A DNA stretch of 64,000 nucleotides from Isoetes taiwanensis (GCA_021234155.1 JAJEKV010000085.1:800085-864084); one strand, 5' to 3'; positions 30,016 through 42,391 are shown, numbered from the stretch's first letter. Notes: generated by a model not told the origin, from the letters alone. Translations and numbers: made by a program.

Positions 30016-32560
30016 TTTCTTTTTTTTTGAGGGCAAGGTGGGTTTTGTATTCATATTACATGGAATACCTCATGTCAGAATCTTCCATATGAGAAAGACA
30101 TATTACCCTAACAGAAAAGGGCCTTCCCTTATGAAAAAACATAAGGAAAGAAATAAGTCATATTGGCTACATACAGTTATACTTGTAACTAACAATCAGA
30201 GTTTAAATAAAGCCAGTAGACAAAATTTGGCATCCAACATAAATATCAGGGATTGGCTTTAAACAAATCCTGCATAGTAAGATCAGCCACAGCAGATCGG
30301 CCGAAGATGTTCAGACATTCATCCAGCTCTTCCACTATAAATGTGGTATAATCCATCACCAAGGCCTCCCTCTTCTGCTGCCATTTATGGAAGAGGGATT
30401 GGAAGGCTTGAGGCTGTTGAATCTCCAAACCTCAGGACGTTTCAACGGTTTTTTAGTAGCCATAGAATGGATCATTCCAATTTTTAGAAGTATGAAATGG
30501 TTTTCAAGCTCCACCCTGGGCATGTAATAATCATCTTCATTGTTGAACAACCACCTGATAGGAGCTTCCAGATTCTTCAATCTCCTCTATTGCTCTGTGT
30601 AGAACACCATTAGAATCAGTTTGAATTAAAATGAAGAAATTATATATATATCTCTAAATTTGTCAATCCGATCCATTCCTTATCATATTTAGCTCCTTTG
30701 AGAGCTTTATGACCTGTAGCTGTTTGCTGGATAATGGCTAACAGATTGGTCTTTATTCCTCCATTTGTTTGCATGTATTTGTGAGGATGTTGGAGGGCCA
30801 GACAACCACAGTTTGCTTGTGCCAAGTCAGGGTGCCAGAAGAAATTAATATCCGTACATCTGGCATCCAGAACTGGAGGCCTCAAACAGAGGGCAGCTTG
30901 GTTCCAAGCAACAATCATTCTCCTTACTATCTTTGGAAGTATTTGGGCATGGCATTACACGAAAAATGCCGGAGTCGGGGGAGAAGATGCTTTAGAGTTC
31001 TGCTACCAACTGGTAATGATTCCTCAACCCAGTATTTGATCAGTTTGAGTGCTGGGGAGGGTCTGAGTGTGTGCACATCTCTCCATATTATCTTGGCAGC
31101 TAAAGCCTGGGCCTGGATAAATAGATCTTTGCATCCAAGGCCTCCTGTTTTGCTAGATTTGATCATATCGACCAAGCTACCTTGTGCATCCCACGCCATA
31201 TGAACTTCCTAATGGCGGACTCAATAAAGCTTGTATGAGGCTTTATTAGCAAAGGTGTCATCGCATATTGCATGATGACAAAGTTACCATGTCTTTGGGT
31301 AAGGCTAGGCGGTTTATCAATTTTTGGGCACGGAGGTGCGGGGCCTAGCCTGAGTTACTATTTCAACAACAATGAGAAATAAATATGGTGCCGGGGCAGC
31401 AATACTGCACGACCCCCTCGACACTTGAAAGGGTTTTTAGTAGGGGTGCCATTTATGATTAGAAGCGAAAGAGGCTGAATTGTTGAAACTCCTTATTTTG
31501 TCAAATAATATATCAGGAAATCTCAAATGATGCAAGGCTTTTTGAGGAAACTGCCAGCTGATAGTGTCATAGGCCCTCTTAAAATCTAATTTGAGGAGCA
31601 TACAGCCTTGACCTGATAGCTTGATCCCAATGTAAGCCTTCCCGTGAGATAGTTGTCCAAAATGCTCCTGTTGTGAAGGAAAGGAGACTGGCAGGGTTTG
31701 ATTATTTCCTGCAATCTCATCTCCAATCTGTTTGCCAGGATCTTGGCTAGCACTTTGTAGGTGGTATTTGTAAGGGATATGGGCCTCCAATCCCCCAAAA
31801 TCTCTGGGTTGTCAACCTTGGGAATGAGGACTATATGGCCAGCATTTATGGTTGGGTTAATTTTGTTTGTCTTCCATGCTCTTTGGAAAAAAACAGTGAG
31901 ATCTTCCTTTATAATTTCCCAGAATTCCAAAAAGAACCCAGAGGGAAAGCCATCAGGACACAGACTTTTTCCAGGTGCCATGGATTTTAATGTTTCCCAA
32001 ATTTCTTTTTCCATAGGGGTGGTCAATAGATTCTCATCTGTATTGCTCTGTTGAATGGAAGGAATGTCCTTAAAAAACTCTTGTAGGTCATCCTCTTTGA
32101 TTTGTTTTTCAGCAAAGAGTTTGGCATACTCCTTCTATGCCTTTTTTGTTTTCAATGCTTTGCCCTAGCTCTATTTTAACCCTGATAATTCCATTGTTGC
32201 AAATTCTATTCTTTGCAGCTCTGAAAAAAATAGGCAGAACTTCCATTATCCATACAATTTATGACTCATCTTCAATCACTTTGACTTTATCCTCATCTTC
32301 TTCAATCACTTTGACTTTATCTTCCAATTCAAATTTCTGGTCTTGTAGAGTCAGATTATCCTTGTCTAGGAAGAGAAGGGCTTTTATCTCTTTAATCTGC
32401 TTATATACCTCGTATTTCTGCTTCTTCTTATCTTGGAACCACTTCTTACCCCACTGCTTGATCCAACACTTTTCATTCTGTCCAGGATTGAGTTCATGGA
32501 TCCCCTCTTGGAAATCTTGGGGGAATTCCATATAATAATCTTTGAAGCATCACATGGCGC
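30016..32560 (-). mobile_element. LINE copy 2, 5'-truncated and internally deleted
   Basis: The antisense polyA (T11 at 30018) and AGGGCAAGGTG mark the 3' end. Minus-strand ORF2 pieces run from the Lys-rich linker (32531-32259) through LIPKVDNPEILGDWRPISL and LKLDFKRAYDTISW (31900-31550) to TGGLGCKDLFIQAQALAAK (31140) and FFWHPDLAQANCGCLALQ (30830). At 31265-31275 the YADD block reads MQYA with one base missing before DDT. The following ~100 residues up to the IESAIRKF block are deleted. The copy is dead. The right limit is where ORF2 homology fades. Confidence 0.85.
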
Positions 32561-33504
32561 TGACCCTAAGCGCCATGTTCTGCCCATGATGATTGAGCTT
32601 ACATCAAGCTATAATTACAAAATTTGAGTAAGTAGGAGGGCATAATAGATATACTAATCGGAGGAACTCAATGAATTTACCTCAACCGAATGGATGCAAG
32701 CAGATCGATCAAAGCTCTCTTAGTGCAAATTTCTTGATGAAAACACTTGGCTGGAAATTGAGGCGGGAGCCATGGCTATTATTGTTTTTGACACCCACAC
32801 CAAGAGGCATAGACATCACTGAAGCTACATGAGATTGACTCCTAGAAATCAGTTTAGAGGCTCGACTAAAAAGTTTTGTATAAGCTCGGCTCTCCATTGG
32901 TCGCACACTTTTTGATGTGGCATGGGGTTTTGACGCTTAATTGATCTCATCTATCTTCTAACGTAATTGGTAGTCAGTATAGATCCAATGTCAAGACATT
33001 ATAAACACATATTAAGAAATGATACTATAAAGACATATTAATCCTATTTAAATCGTGGCCCAGAAGGATACTAGTTAGCACATCTACCCATGGAGATGCA
33101 AAGAAAAATTGCATCTAATTGCATATGTGCATGTCCTTTCAAAATTGAAACATGTTGATGGGGCCGTGAGCTACGTTGAAAGTACGATTTGTCATTCTTT
33201 GTTGGATGGGGACGATTGAAGATGAACACTATACTCTTCAAATTTGTCTAGTGTTTGCTAATATCGAGCAAAATATATTGGTTTAGTTACCCATAGTTGA
33301 CCATTTCATGTGCTTTTGCAAATGTCTACAATGATAATAGCATTTTACATCATGAAGATTCTTGAGCTTTCATTTGTGTCCACCTCCAACCCGCTAATAT
33401 TATATTATGTACATATTCATCAGTATGTCAAGGTTCTTCCTGCGAGAACCATTTGGAGAGGCGGGTTTTATCTTGCACAATTGTGGGCTTATAGTGTTCT
33501 TCTT
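32561..33504. other. Spacer, no gene seen
   Basis: Short ORFs only. Nothing repetitive or domain-like is visible on either strand. Confidence 0.4.
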
Positions 33505-33545
33505 GGGACTGATAGATCAGTTAGTCTTCGTAGATGGTAAAAGCC
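33505..33545 (+). repeat. Diverged 3' end of microsatellite-tailed LINE
   Basis: TGGGACTGATAGATCAGTTAG, then TCTTCGTAGATGGTAAAAG, follows the order of the terminus seen at 44755 and 47090. Confidence 0.45.
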
Positions 33546-34796
33546 AAGTGAATTCAATGTCACTTTGTGATAATTTTGGTTTTAATAGATGTTTTGTCAC
33601 TCTTAAAGCTAGTTGGACATTAAGCACTCACATCCCAAAGGTTTTCAAGCATTCTTTGTTAAAGGGACATGCCTCCAATCTGAGATGGAGCTATTAGTAG
33701 CACACATCCATACAAGTTGTTATAAGATTGTTATAAGAATTGTCAATATGGGTTCAACAACATTCTTGTTTAAATGAAGATAAGTGCACAAGAATTAGAT
33801 GATATAATAGTTCTTTCAAAGTACTAAAAGTGGCTAGGACCAAGTGAGGTTGTCTTTTATAAGCATTTGGTCATTTGGTGAGAATCCTAGAATTTAAAAA
33901 GTGGCCATAAAAAATCCCTGTTGGCGACCGAACATCTTGCTCATTCAATATTCCATCTTGGAGGCCAGGCCGCCGCGAACATTTCTCTTTCTTGATCGCC
34001 TATGTGTATAGAAGTGAGTTAGCAAAGAAAATTGTTTGCAGTACCCAAGTCCTTCTACCGACTCACTCATTGGCTGGAATTTTGTCTAACAGTGTAATAC
34101 TTGTAATTGATGTAGTTATTTGCCCTTTGTTTTTTGAATATATACTTTAGATGAGAGGTGAACTTTAAGTGTGCAGAATGTATTTGACTTACTTTCTAAA
34201 TGCTTTAGTTCATAGGAACCATTCTAGCCAGGTGAAATGGGTGAAATGCCTCAATCCATGAAAATATGCATATGGACTGACATTTGACTTTCTTAAAAAG
34301 TAGCCATGCATATTGCTGCTTGCTTTAAAGATTCCAAAGGGTTTCTTCGTTAAAGTCATTTTGAACAATTAAAGATTCCAAAGGTTTTCTTCTTTAAAGT
34401 TGTTTTGAACAATGAAACACCAGGCAAGATAATGGTTGTAAAGTGAATATAAATCACAATAAATAGTCTTTTTTCACAAAAGGAAGCCAGTTTTTAACAA
34501 TGTATAATCTCAAAGGCATGACTTGCCAAAGATATATTTGATCAAAAATATATTGGATAGGTCAACCTCTTGTTCATTAGCCTATACAGGTGTAGAACGA
34601 TTTTATGGCAACTATACTTTTATATTATCATGGAGCCAAGTAAGTTTCTACATTGGGAAACTAGGTTTGAGTCTGTGTGCCATTGGAACATTCTACTTGG
34701 AAGAATTAGCAATGGCAAAAAATCAAAGGCAACTGGCAAAAAATCAAAGGCAATAGGTTAGGTTTTTCTGATGGTTAAGTTCATTGAATGGACTGT
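33546..34796. other. Spacer with palindrome-family copy and a short tandem duplication
   Basis: 33963-33990 (GGCCGCCGCGAACATTTCTC) is a half copy of the GC palindrome family. 34323-34415 carries two ~50-bp units starting TTAAAGATTCCAAAGG. No gene is supported. Confidence 0.5.
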
Positions 34797-35450
34797 TTGG
34801 CGCATTTTGGCGGATCTGCCTGTTGTGCCAAGAAAACTGCGGTCAGGTAACAAAAATCTCTATTCCGTTCAAAATCGGCATTCTAGGAAGCTTTTCCTCA
34901 TAGTTTTGTTGATTCTGCGGCGTTTTTGAAGCGGCCCCAAGAGACCCATAGTGTGAGTTCTTCTGGTCGCCATTTTCCAGCTCCAGCTTCTTCAAATCCG
35001 GTGCCAGCTGCTGTGCCCACATCTTCTTCTGCTTCAAAACCAGGCAGAAGAACTGTAAGTAAGATCGAAAATTTTTTGAGTTTCCTCACCCACAAATCCT
35101 TCTGACAAAATACCTCCTCTTTTGCAGAAGATGGCTTTTCTTGTTTTTGAAGAATGCCACGCTTTGTTGTTGCAATTGCGGGCTTCAAAGAAAATTCCAT
35201 AATCGGAAATGTTTTTGTCTGTAGATTCCTGCTTCCATTTCAGATCAAGAAGTGGAAGTTGCAGAAGCTCTATTTGATCTTGCAAGAATGCTTCCGGCTC
35301 AAGTTGAAACGGCCCAATTGAGAAACGAGGCAAAGGCGGATTATAAAGTGGCAAGCTCAAACTCTGTTTCTGCCTCTGCAAATGCAATTTCCGGTCCAAA
35401 TGGCACTGTTGGTGCTTCAATTCCGGCTCCGAATGCTACACCTCCAGAGG
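34797..35450 (+). pseudogene. TIME FOR COFFEE-like exons
   Basis: Three exon-like blocks carry splice signals. The first ends VVPRKLRS at 34846, followed by GTAACA. The second is 34887-35054, after TTCTAG and before GTAAGT. It is 56 codons, Ser/Pro/Ala rich. The third begins after TCTGTAG at 35225 (ISDQEVEVAEALFDLARM) and ends near 35450 before GTATGC. Exons two and three join in phase 0. VPRK followed, after a Ser-rich stretch, by an EVEVAE(A/V)LF box is the pattern I associate with TIC, a nuclear clock and stress regulator of plants. Exon one does not join exon two in frame, and no full gene is visible, so a fragment is likely. Confidence 0.45.
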
Positions 35451-35629
35451 GTATGCTCCCTTTCATAGCCTAATTTGGGCATTGACCGTCTTCTCCTTTC
35501 AGCTCACACATTGATTCGCATTTTCCTCTCCTGAGATTCATCAGCTTCAATCCTGGCTACTGGCTATCAGCATGGAAATAGCTGTATCGGTAGAAGTCTG
35601 GGAAACGGCGTGAAGCGGCGCTATCCACT

Positions 35630-35790
35630 TTTTATAGTCTGATAATATCTGAAACGTGTCAACAAAATTTACAAAGGAGTGTTGCGCACAAAATTTAGTA
35701 ACGTGTCAAAATGCTAAGGTAAGACTATAATAATTATATATGTTAAGATATAAGAAGTTTATCGGACCTTTAGCCGCCGCAAACATTTCT
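35630..35790 (+). repeat. Dispersed repeat, copy 1 (AACGTGTC motifs)
   Basis: AACGTGTCAACAAAA, GTGTTGCGCACAAAA, AACGTGTCA and ATAATTATATATGTTAAGA recur in the same order at 39095-39200. It ends in a diverged copy of the GC palindrome (GCCGCCGCAAACATTTCTCT, 35773-35792). Confidence 0.65.
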
Positions 35791-35999
35791 CTCTACTGGC
35801 TCCCTTACTAACTAGAATTCTATTTGAATCTTGTAAGGGACAGGATGAAACTGATGAAGGTATCCAAACTTTTAGAAGCTACAACTGCCGGCAATCTCGG
35901 CATTGTAGCAGTGGCATGTGCTACAGGATGGACTGGTCTGGTTGGATCATGGCTTCATGATCTTAAAGAAGTGGCAAACATTAGAGCGGGATATGGATT

Positions 36000-36440
36000 C
36001 CCTTAAATTCTAAAGATTTTGTTAGGTTCTCTAGGACTTTATAAGGATTCTCCATGATTCTTCTATGATTCCTCTAGATTCTCCAAGATTCTATAAAGAT
36101 TCCCTCAGGTTCTTTAAAGTTTCCTCTAGATTCTTTAAGATTTTATGAAGATTTCATTAAATTCTCTAAAGACCGCATACGAACACCTCCTGATGCTCTA
36201 GAGATTCCTCTTGATTCTCCAGGATTCTATAAAGGTTTCTATGAAGAATCCCTAAGATAATATAAGGATTCTCCAATATTCTCTTAAGACTCCTCTAGAT
36301 TTTTGAAAGATTCTCATAAAATCCTCGGCAGTTCACGAGATTCTATGAAGATTCTCTTAGATTCTCTTAACATTCCCTAAGATTCTATGAACATTCCACA
36401 TGTTCCTTAAGATTCCACAAAGATTCTCCATTTCGATCAC
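36000..36440 (+). repeat. AGATTC decamer array
   Basis: The same AGATTC(C/T)CTT-like units, about every 10 bases, as in 22.9-24.8 kb. It is not preceded by the tRNA-like or GCCGTAGGATC modules. Confidence 0.7.
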
Positions 36441-37138
36441 ATTGGCTCCAAGAGGAATCCAAAGACATAGGTCCCGCCTTGATCTGATCCCCCTTTAAGA
36501 GATATGGCCATTTGAATCTGAGGCACGAGAAAGAAACTTCATAGAAAGCTATGTAATAAACACAATGCCACGTCATTCCTTTCCTCATTAATTGTAGTGC
36601 ACACATTTAAATTTCGCACAAGTGTCTATTTATTTTGAATAAAATTGTTGATAAAAATGATGAGGTGTCAAATTTCTAGCAAGCTCTCTTAATCGTTTAA
36701 TCGTCTGACGCTTGTCTAAATTGTCAAACTTCATAGCATTTTTTTCCATATTTCTTCATATAGATGGCGATCTTGCAACCACTAGAATGACCTTTTTTTA
36801 CTATTCAATAAAAAAGGCCCTATTTTTTCCTCAAAAATCTACGTGTCGTTTTTAAGAGGAAGCATCAATTAAGAATATGCTAAAATCATTTTTTATCACA
36901 ATTATATATGTTTTTAGATTAGATAAACTGAAATTGTGCCTCATATGAAGGACTTTACTAGCTAGGTCATCATAATCTCCCCATAATAGTAAAACTTAAG
37001 CTAGATTTTACCAAAGTCTATGATAGTACATGGGGGTATAGTCAAATTATGTTGTCGAAAATCCCATTAAGCATGATCGTTACAAGGTTCCAATGTAAAA
37101 AAAATATATGTAGCATTAATATATTACAAGAAATTTAT
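36441..37138. other. AT-rich spacer, no gene seen
   Basis: Nothing beyond short chance ORFs. Confidence 0.4.
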
Positions 37139-37170
37139 CGCGGCGGCCAAGGCCGCCGCGAACATTTCTT
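37121..37170. repeat. GC-rich perfect palindrome in a conserved 46-bp block
   Basis: 37139-37160 consists of 10-base arms CGCGGCGGCC and GGCCGCCGCG around AA. It follows TTACAAGAAATTTAT and precedes AACATTTCTTTTG. Copies at 45381-45430, 33963-33990 and 35755-35795 keep the same flanks. The hairpin would be very stable in a strongly AT-rich setting. Confidence 0.8.
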
Positions 37171-38520
37171 TTGTCCAACCCGCTGCAAAAGAACTTTTGT
37201 GATGAGTCAAATAGATCTCGATCTTTGGAGTCTTTGGACATGCTTGAGGTCTTGAGAACATCACGGGAGTTGAACCTGCATTATTATTGCTTCGTTTGTG
37301 CCGGAGGATTAAGTCCAATCTACTTGAGAATAAAGCAACTATCATGCAATCAACTCCAGTCCTTGCTCTAGATCAAGAAACATGAGAGCCTAGAACCTGC
37401 ATTGCGTCACAAGCAAACCATAGCATCCGGCAATCAATAAACCGTTGATTTCCATCATTTCGTGATTTATTTTATCGCATGTAATGCATTTAACACGTGA
37501 AAGCATCTTTGCAAAGCACCAGGGGATTAGGCAGCAGATATACATAGATTTCACTTTTCGATCTCCGGTCAGTCAAAGCGGCATCTATTGCACATCAATT
37601 GCAAAAGCACGAGAGAAAAAGCGTAGTCGCCATAAGTAACACTTAAAAGCTCGAATGAAGCACGGGGATGGCACCGGCTAGCTCGATCATCTGATGCGGT
37701 CGAGCATTAAAATCACTTAAAAAGAGCATGAAATCCCATGATTTATGAGCCTGATATTAGATGTACTGCATGTACCCATCTTATGACACTAAAACCCTAC
37801 CCAGTCTACATGGAGTATTTCACAGGGCTTCATATTACATAAAATGCATAAACTCTTGTTGAGCCACATCCCGCAACCAATAGCAAATAAGATGCATGAC
37901 ACCCATGCCCGGTGTATGCACACACCAACCGACTACACAACACAATTGCCCAACCCCACATGCATCATACAACTACTACAAGCGAAGGTGGTGGCTGTTG
38001 CAAATCAAGATATGTCCATTGTGACAATATCAAGAAAGCCATTGCATCCTATGCCATGCCCCATGAATTCCAAGTGCAATTTTGAACCTTACATTACGAC
38101 TCAAGGAAAAGCTGCGTTTACCAAAAACCAATGATCAAGAGCACCATCAAGGAATCTGTCTACACATTTACACCTTCTGTCTGGCATGACCAACATAATC
38201 TGTCTACAGATTTCCACCTTGTCAATTTGTCTACACATGTACATTTTATACCTTCTCGATCGTCTACAAATTCCAATAACCAACACAATGGGAGAGCGAT
38301 AGAGCTCGTAAAAGAATTAGCGGATGTATTTGTAAGAATCATCGAACATGAGAGCTTCAGGTCATTGAGTCGATTATCGATATCTTTGCAAGCATTCATT
38401 GACTCGAAATCTGAGTCTCGGGCGCTTAACAACTCTGAAATGAATGCGATTGTTTGCACTATTTTTTGGGCAACATACCGGTTCTATCACTTCGGCTTGG
38501 TGGAGCATACCTCATGAAGC
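37171..38520. other. Spacer with one protein-like ORF piece
   Basis: The plus-strand ORF 38131-38517 ends with a segment that looks protein-like (AIELVKELADVFVRIIEHES, then MNAIVCTIFWATYRF). I recognise no domain and see no promoter or splice context. The rest holds nothing I can support. Confidence 0.3.
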
Positions 38521-38739
38521 ACAAAACAACATCTTGTGATGCATGGCGTAGAAGAAGTAGGAGGGCGTGCTAAATCATCATGGCACAAAGTAGATTATGA
38601 AGCTTCGTATGAGATGTATTCCTTGCATAGAAGCATGAAGGAAGCATTGCATCTCCACCCTTCTCTAGATATGCTCATGAGATATTGCCATGGCAATTTC
38701 AGGTGCAAACTCGAGGAGGGAAAGTAGTGCACAATTCCT

Positions 38740-38930
38740 AAGGGCATATTTATTCTTTGGAACCTACCCTATTAGTCTGCCTTCATCCGGAACTGCAGAG
38801 ATTAAAGAAAAGAGGAAGATGGATATTGCAACAGATTGGGGGCCGCCGCCGCCATCGCCAGATTCGCAAAGAGAGAAAAAAGAAAGAAAGATCATATCCA
38901 ACAGCCGCCATCGTTTACCTTCTTTCTGCC
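38740..38930 (+). pseudogene. Possible further exon of the TIME FOR COFFEE-like gene
   Basis: After a pyrimidine-rich stretch and CTGCAG (38793-38798) the frame reads EIKEKRKMDIATDWGPPPPS and PDSQREKKERK, ending at a TAG near 38935. A KRK box followed by an acidic/Pro block is reminiscent of the middle of TIC-like proteins, and the strand agrees with the exons at 34.8-35.4 kb. Evidence is weak because the region is low complexity. Confidence 0.3.
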
Positions 38931-39089
38931 ATTAGCCCGATTCATCCTTTCATCTGCCACTGCTTGATCTGCTTTCTGCCATACCCTAACGCCCCCATTG
39001 CATAGAGAAAAAAATCAAACCAATCAGAGGTAACTTAAGAGAGGAGCTGCTGCCGGATCTTCTGCCCGCTTAATAACAGATTACTCTGT

Positions 39090-39215
39090 TTCGCTGAATG
39101 CAACGTGTCGAAAAAAATGCAATAGAAGTGTTGCGCACCAAAAATGCTAACGTGTCATGATCATAGAAGCACCCTCTAATAATTATATATGTTAAGAAAA
39201 TAAACGTGAGAGTAG
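39090..39215 (+). repeat. Dispersed repeat, copy 2 (AACGTGTC motifs)
   Basis: AACGTGTCGAAAAAAA, GTGTTGCGCACCAAAA, AACGTGTCATG and TAATAATTATATATGTTAAG, in the order of 35630-35750. Confidence 0.65.
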
Positions 39216-40271
39216 AGGATATATATATATTATAAAAATGTAATAAAGTTGCTTGTTGACTTTTCTTCAAGACATCTCTATCTTAGGGGAGAGAAGGCTA
39301 CTTGGAAGCATGTAGAATGCACGTGACATAAGAAACATTATAGTATAATCAATGCCAAAGTACAAAATGACATACCAAAATTGGATTTGTTATTTAATGA
39401 TTATTCATGGGTGCACATGAGACATCCACATTTGAGTATGTAAAATAAGACGTTTAATACGAACTTCATAAAGAACTATGATAAAAATATTGCTTGTGTG
39501 TGTTGAATGAAACAAACCCATGAGCAATGCATGCTTACCATTCAACTAGCTAATTTGGTATCTTCACATTCCTTACATATCTCAAACGTGTTCCCAACTA
39601 CTTTTCAAACTCTTTGCCCAAGAAGATTGCTCCCTTTAGAGTGGCAATTCATTACAATGATAACAGGGATCCACATGGTGTTTCAATCTTTTTAACAATT
39701 TGACGTAACTTGGGACTCTTTCAAGTATAGACAACAAGATAAGTACAACCCATACAAAATTTGTTCTAGTTATCATAGAACTCGTGTTCGGTCTAGGCAT
39801 TATATGTAGCTCAACTTATTTACATACGAAAGAATAGTATTATCGTCCTCCTCGTATGTTACAATACACTTTCCTTTTCTAGGGTGTATTATTGATTTAT
39901 TTTCCTATATAAAGGCCGCTTTAATGCTTTCAAATGGATTCTACTCTCACAAAGGCATTATTGTCCCACTTCATGATGTGCTTGGCCGATGTGTTCTCTA
40001 TTTGCAACGACTTTCACAGTTTTGCGCATTCTTATAATGCAAGAAAGATAAACAATATCCTTTTTTAGAATAATTACCCCATACGTATATATTGCAGTTG
40101 TCTTTAATACAACGAGCTCATGTTGATCTACGAATGGTTGAGTAATAACATCTTTGTAGAGCTCTTCATTTTCTTTCAACTAGAGATTAATTTCCTTACT
40201 ACTATGCTATAGAAAGCCTCCAAAATTGTAATTTTCAAAGTTTATGCATACCTAGATATAACTGGATTTAA
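39216..40271. other. AT-rich spacer, no gene seen
   Basis: Only short chance ORFs on both strands. Confidence 0.4.
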
Positions 40272-40412
40272 ATATGTAGCATAATACCAGGGGGTTTTGT
40301 TTGTGTTTTTGTACGCTTTTCACAAAGGTTTTCCTAAGATTTCATGGCGTATTCGAATGGATGTACTAATGCATTACATCTAGAGTGCACTATTTTTAGT
40401 CGTTGATTTAAC
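40272..40412 (+). repeat. Dispersed block also found at 15476-15620
   Basis: ATATGTAGCATAATACCAGGG, then TTTTTGTACGCTTTTCAC, GGATGTACTAATG and CTAGAGTGCAC recur in order in the insertion at 15.5 kb. A third, shorter copy of the first part lies at 16314-16335. Confidence 0.7.
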
Positions 40413-41110
40413 TTTTTTCCAATGGTCCAACATCAAGGGCTCACAACAAAAGCCCTCTTTTTTTATTTTAAATTTGAACATGCCACTGGCCTCGTGGATA
40501 GCATTTCAAAGGGGATTTTTGCAAAAATTAATGTTCTTGTGATTCAAAGTTTCCATTGGATTGATTCAACCGATTCTTTTGTATTTGGTCGTGGAGGAGG
40601 GGCGGTTTTAAGGTGATAGCATATAGTGAAAATGCCCGAAATGTTGGATTTGATGCCTAAGCCGGGTGCGGCATGGGCCGCCAAAGATCCGTTGGGGTAT
40701 GGCGGATTAGGGCGGTGCTTTTTATCTTACGGATCTTTCATCATTTTCTTTGGTCCATTCTACTATCCCATGTTGATGTTTGTCTTGTCTGTTGGCCTTT
40801 GTTTTGAATCATTTTGTTACGGTTTATGCTCGTTAAGCGGTTCCGCTTCAAATTTGAGGCAACGTAGTTTCTTTCTGTTCAAAAATGTGTTCCGTTGTTG
40901 ATCGTCCATCCGGGGAGAGTCGAAGAGTTGGATTATAAGCGCTTGTTTGGCAATAACTTGCTTTCAATCTTGCAAAGTGTTTACGCAAAATTAGATGGAT
41001 TGGCGTTTAGCAGGTGCGAAGTGATCAAATTAGGTGGCGGATGCTTCGGCTTGCTTTGGTAGGAAATGGCACAAATTGAAGCATGGCCCTAAAAGGCGAC
41101 TTTTAAGCAC
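40413..41110. other. Spacer with short plus-strand ORFs
   Basis: An ORF at 40626-40901 has a hydrophobic stretch but no recognisable family. Nothing else is supported. Confidence 0.3.
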
Positions 41111-41510
41111 AAAATGCCATTTAGGTCATTCAAATCCGGTCCTTCAAGATGTGGTCGAAAAAAGATTAGCAAAATCCTAATCCCTCGTGGATCATCGTGC
41201 AGAGCTTCTTGTATCAAATGCAAGAATTTCAATTTCAAGCTCAAAGGCAGAGGAATTTCATCACGAGAAAAGAAAGCGCAAGAATCAAACAAGAACATTA
41301 AAGAAAACAGAATCTGCATGCAAAACGGCAGAATCGTCAAAAAGGAAAGGAGAGGCAGTTGAAAATGAAGGTTACGGCTATGGCAGAGGTAGTGCAAGGA
41401 TTCGTCTCCTCTCCTCCGTGTTTTTGCATTGCAGGTTTTTTCAAGCAGATGACGGTTTTGGCAGATGAAACAGAGGCAGAAGGTGGAAGCACAGGCTATG
41501 ATGGTAAATA
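41111..41510 (+). pseudogene. Lys/Arg/Ser-rich exon-like region, unidentified
   Basis: One frame reads DHRAELLVSNARISISSSK, EFHHEKRKRKN and SSKRKGEAVENEGYGYGRG (41187-41400). A possible acceptor TTGCATTGCAG (41433) precedes ADETEAEGGSTGYDG and GTAAAT. It could belong to the same broken nuclear-protein gene as the exons upstream. No known domain is visible. Confidence 0.25.
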
Positions 41511-41631
41511 ATGGCAGATCCCCCAATTTTTATTGTACTTGTGTTGATCTTCTGGTAAAAATCCAGTAACTGGCATCTCTAAAATGTCACAGCAGAAAAC
41601 AGAGTTCGGTTCATGGCAGTAATAGAGCATA

Positions 41632-42391
41632 GGGAAAGTTACCGAAATGCCCTTTCGAAATGGGTAATTTACCAGAATGCCCTTATGAAATCTGAAATTC
41701 CCAAAATGCCCGGCAATGCCCTTAAGGCTTTCACGGCAATATTATCTTCTACAAATCTTCTTGCCTTCACAATGCTGACCACAATTACTTAAAACACAAC
41801 AAAACATGAACCAAATTGATGCAAAGGAAACGTTTTAATCAGGATCCATGCACTGCTGAGAAGAAGTTCAAAACTAAAAGGCCGCCAGCCAAATTGACAT
41901 TTTAAGTATAACCGTGTTTGCTAGATTCTCTCTGTATAACCGTGTTTGTTAGATTCTAGAAAGAGGAGCACAATCATAACGATATCAAATCGTGGTTCTA
42001 TCTCTTTGGTAACTGTAAGCAATGACCCAGTTTCTCACACAGCAAAATCAAAAGAGAAAGGATTTCTGAATTGCTAGTTCATTGACATATAAATACACTA
42101 GTAAATGCTACAAATAAATTGCTAGACAGCTGAAGCTGCAGTCTTAAAATACTAGTTCATTGACATATAAATTGCTCTGAGAGAGAAGCGATTGCTCTGT
42201 ATTTCTTTGGTGGTCGGGTTCACTAAATTCTTTGGGCGTCTCCTCCAACAATTTCCCTCCGTTTCCCCTCCGTTTACGTAATTGGTTTCTCGCTGCGTTG
42301 CACGCCCCCAAGGGCATTTTGGGAATTTCAGATTTGATAAGGGCATTCTGGTAATTTACCCATTTCGAAAGGGCATCTAGGTAACTTTCCC
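41632..42391. mobile_element. MULE-type non-autonomous element, 80-bp TIRs, 9-bp TSD
   Basis: The left end GGGAAAGTTACC (41632) and the right end GGTAACTTTCCC (to 42391) belong to inverted repeats of about 80 bases with about four mismatches (41632-41711, 42312-42391). TAGAGCATA flanks both sides (41623-41631 and 42392-42400). Long TIRs with a 9-bp duplication are the Mutator signature. The 600-base interior has no transposase. It lies just downstream of the Lys-rich exon-like region. Confidence 0.92.
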
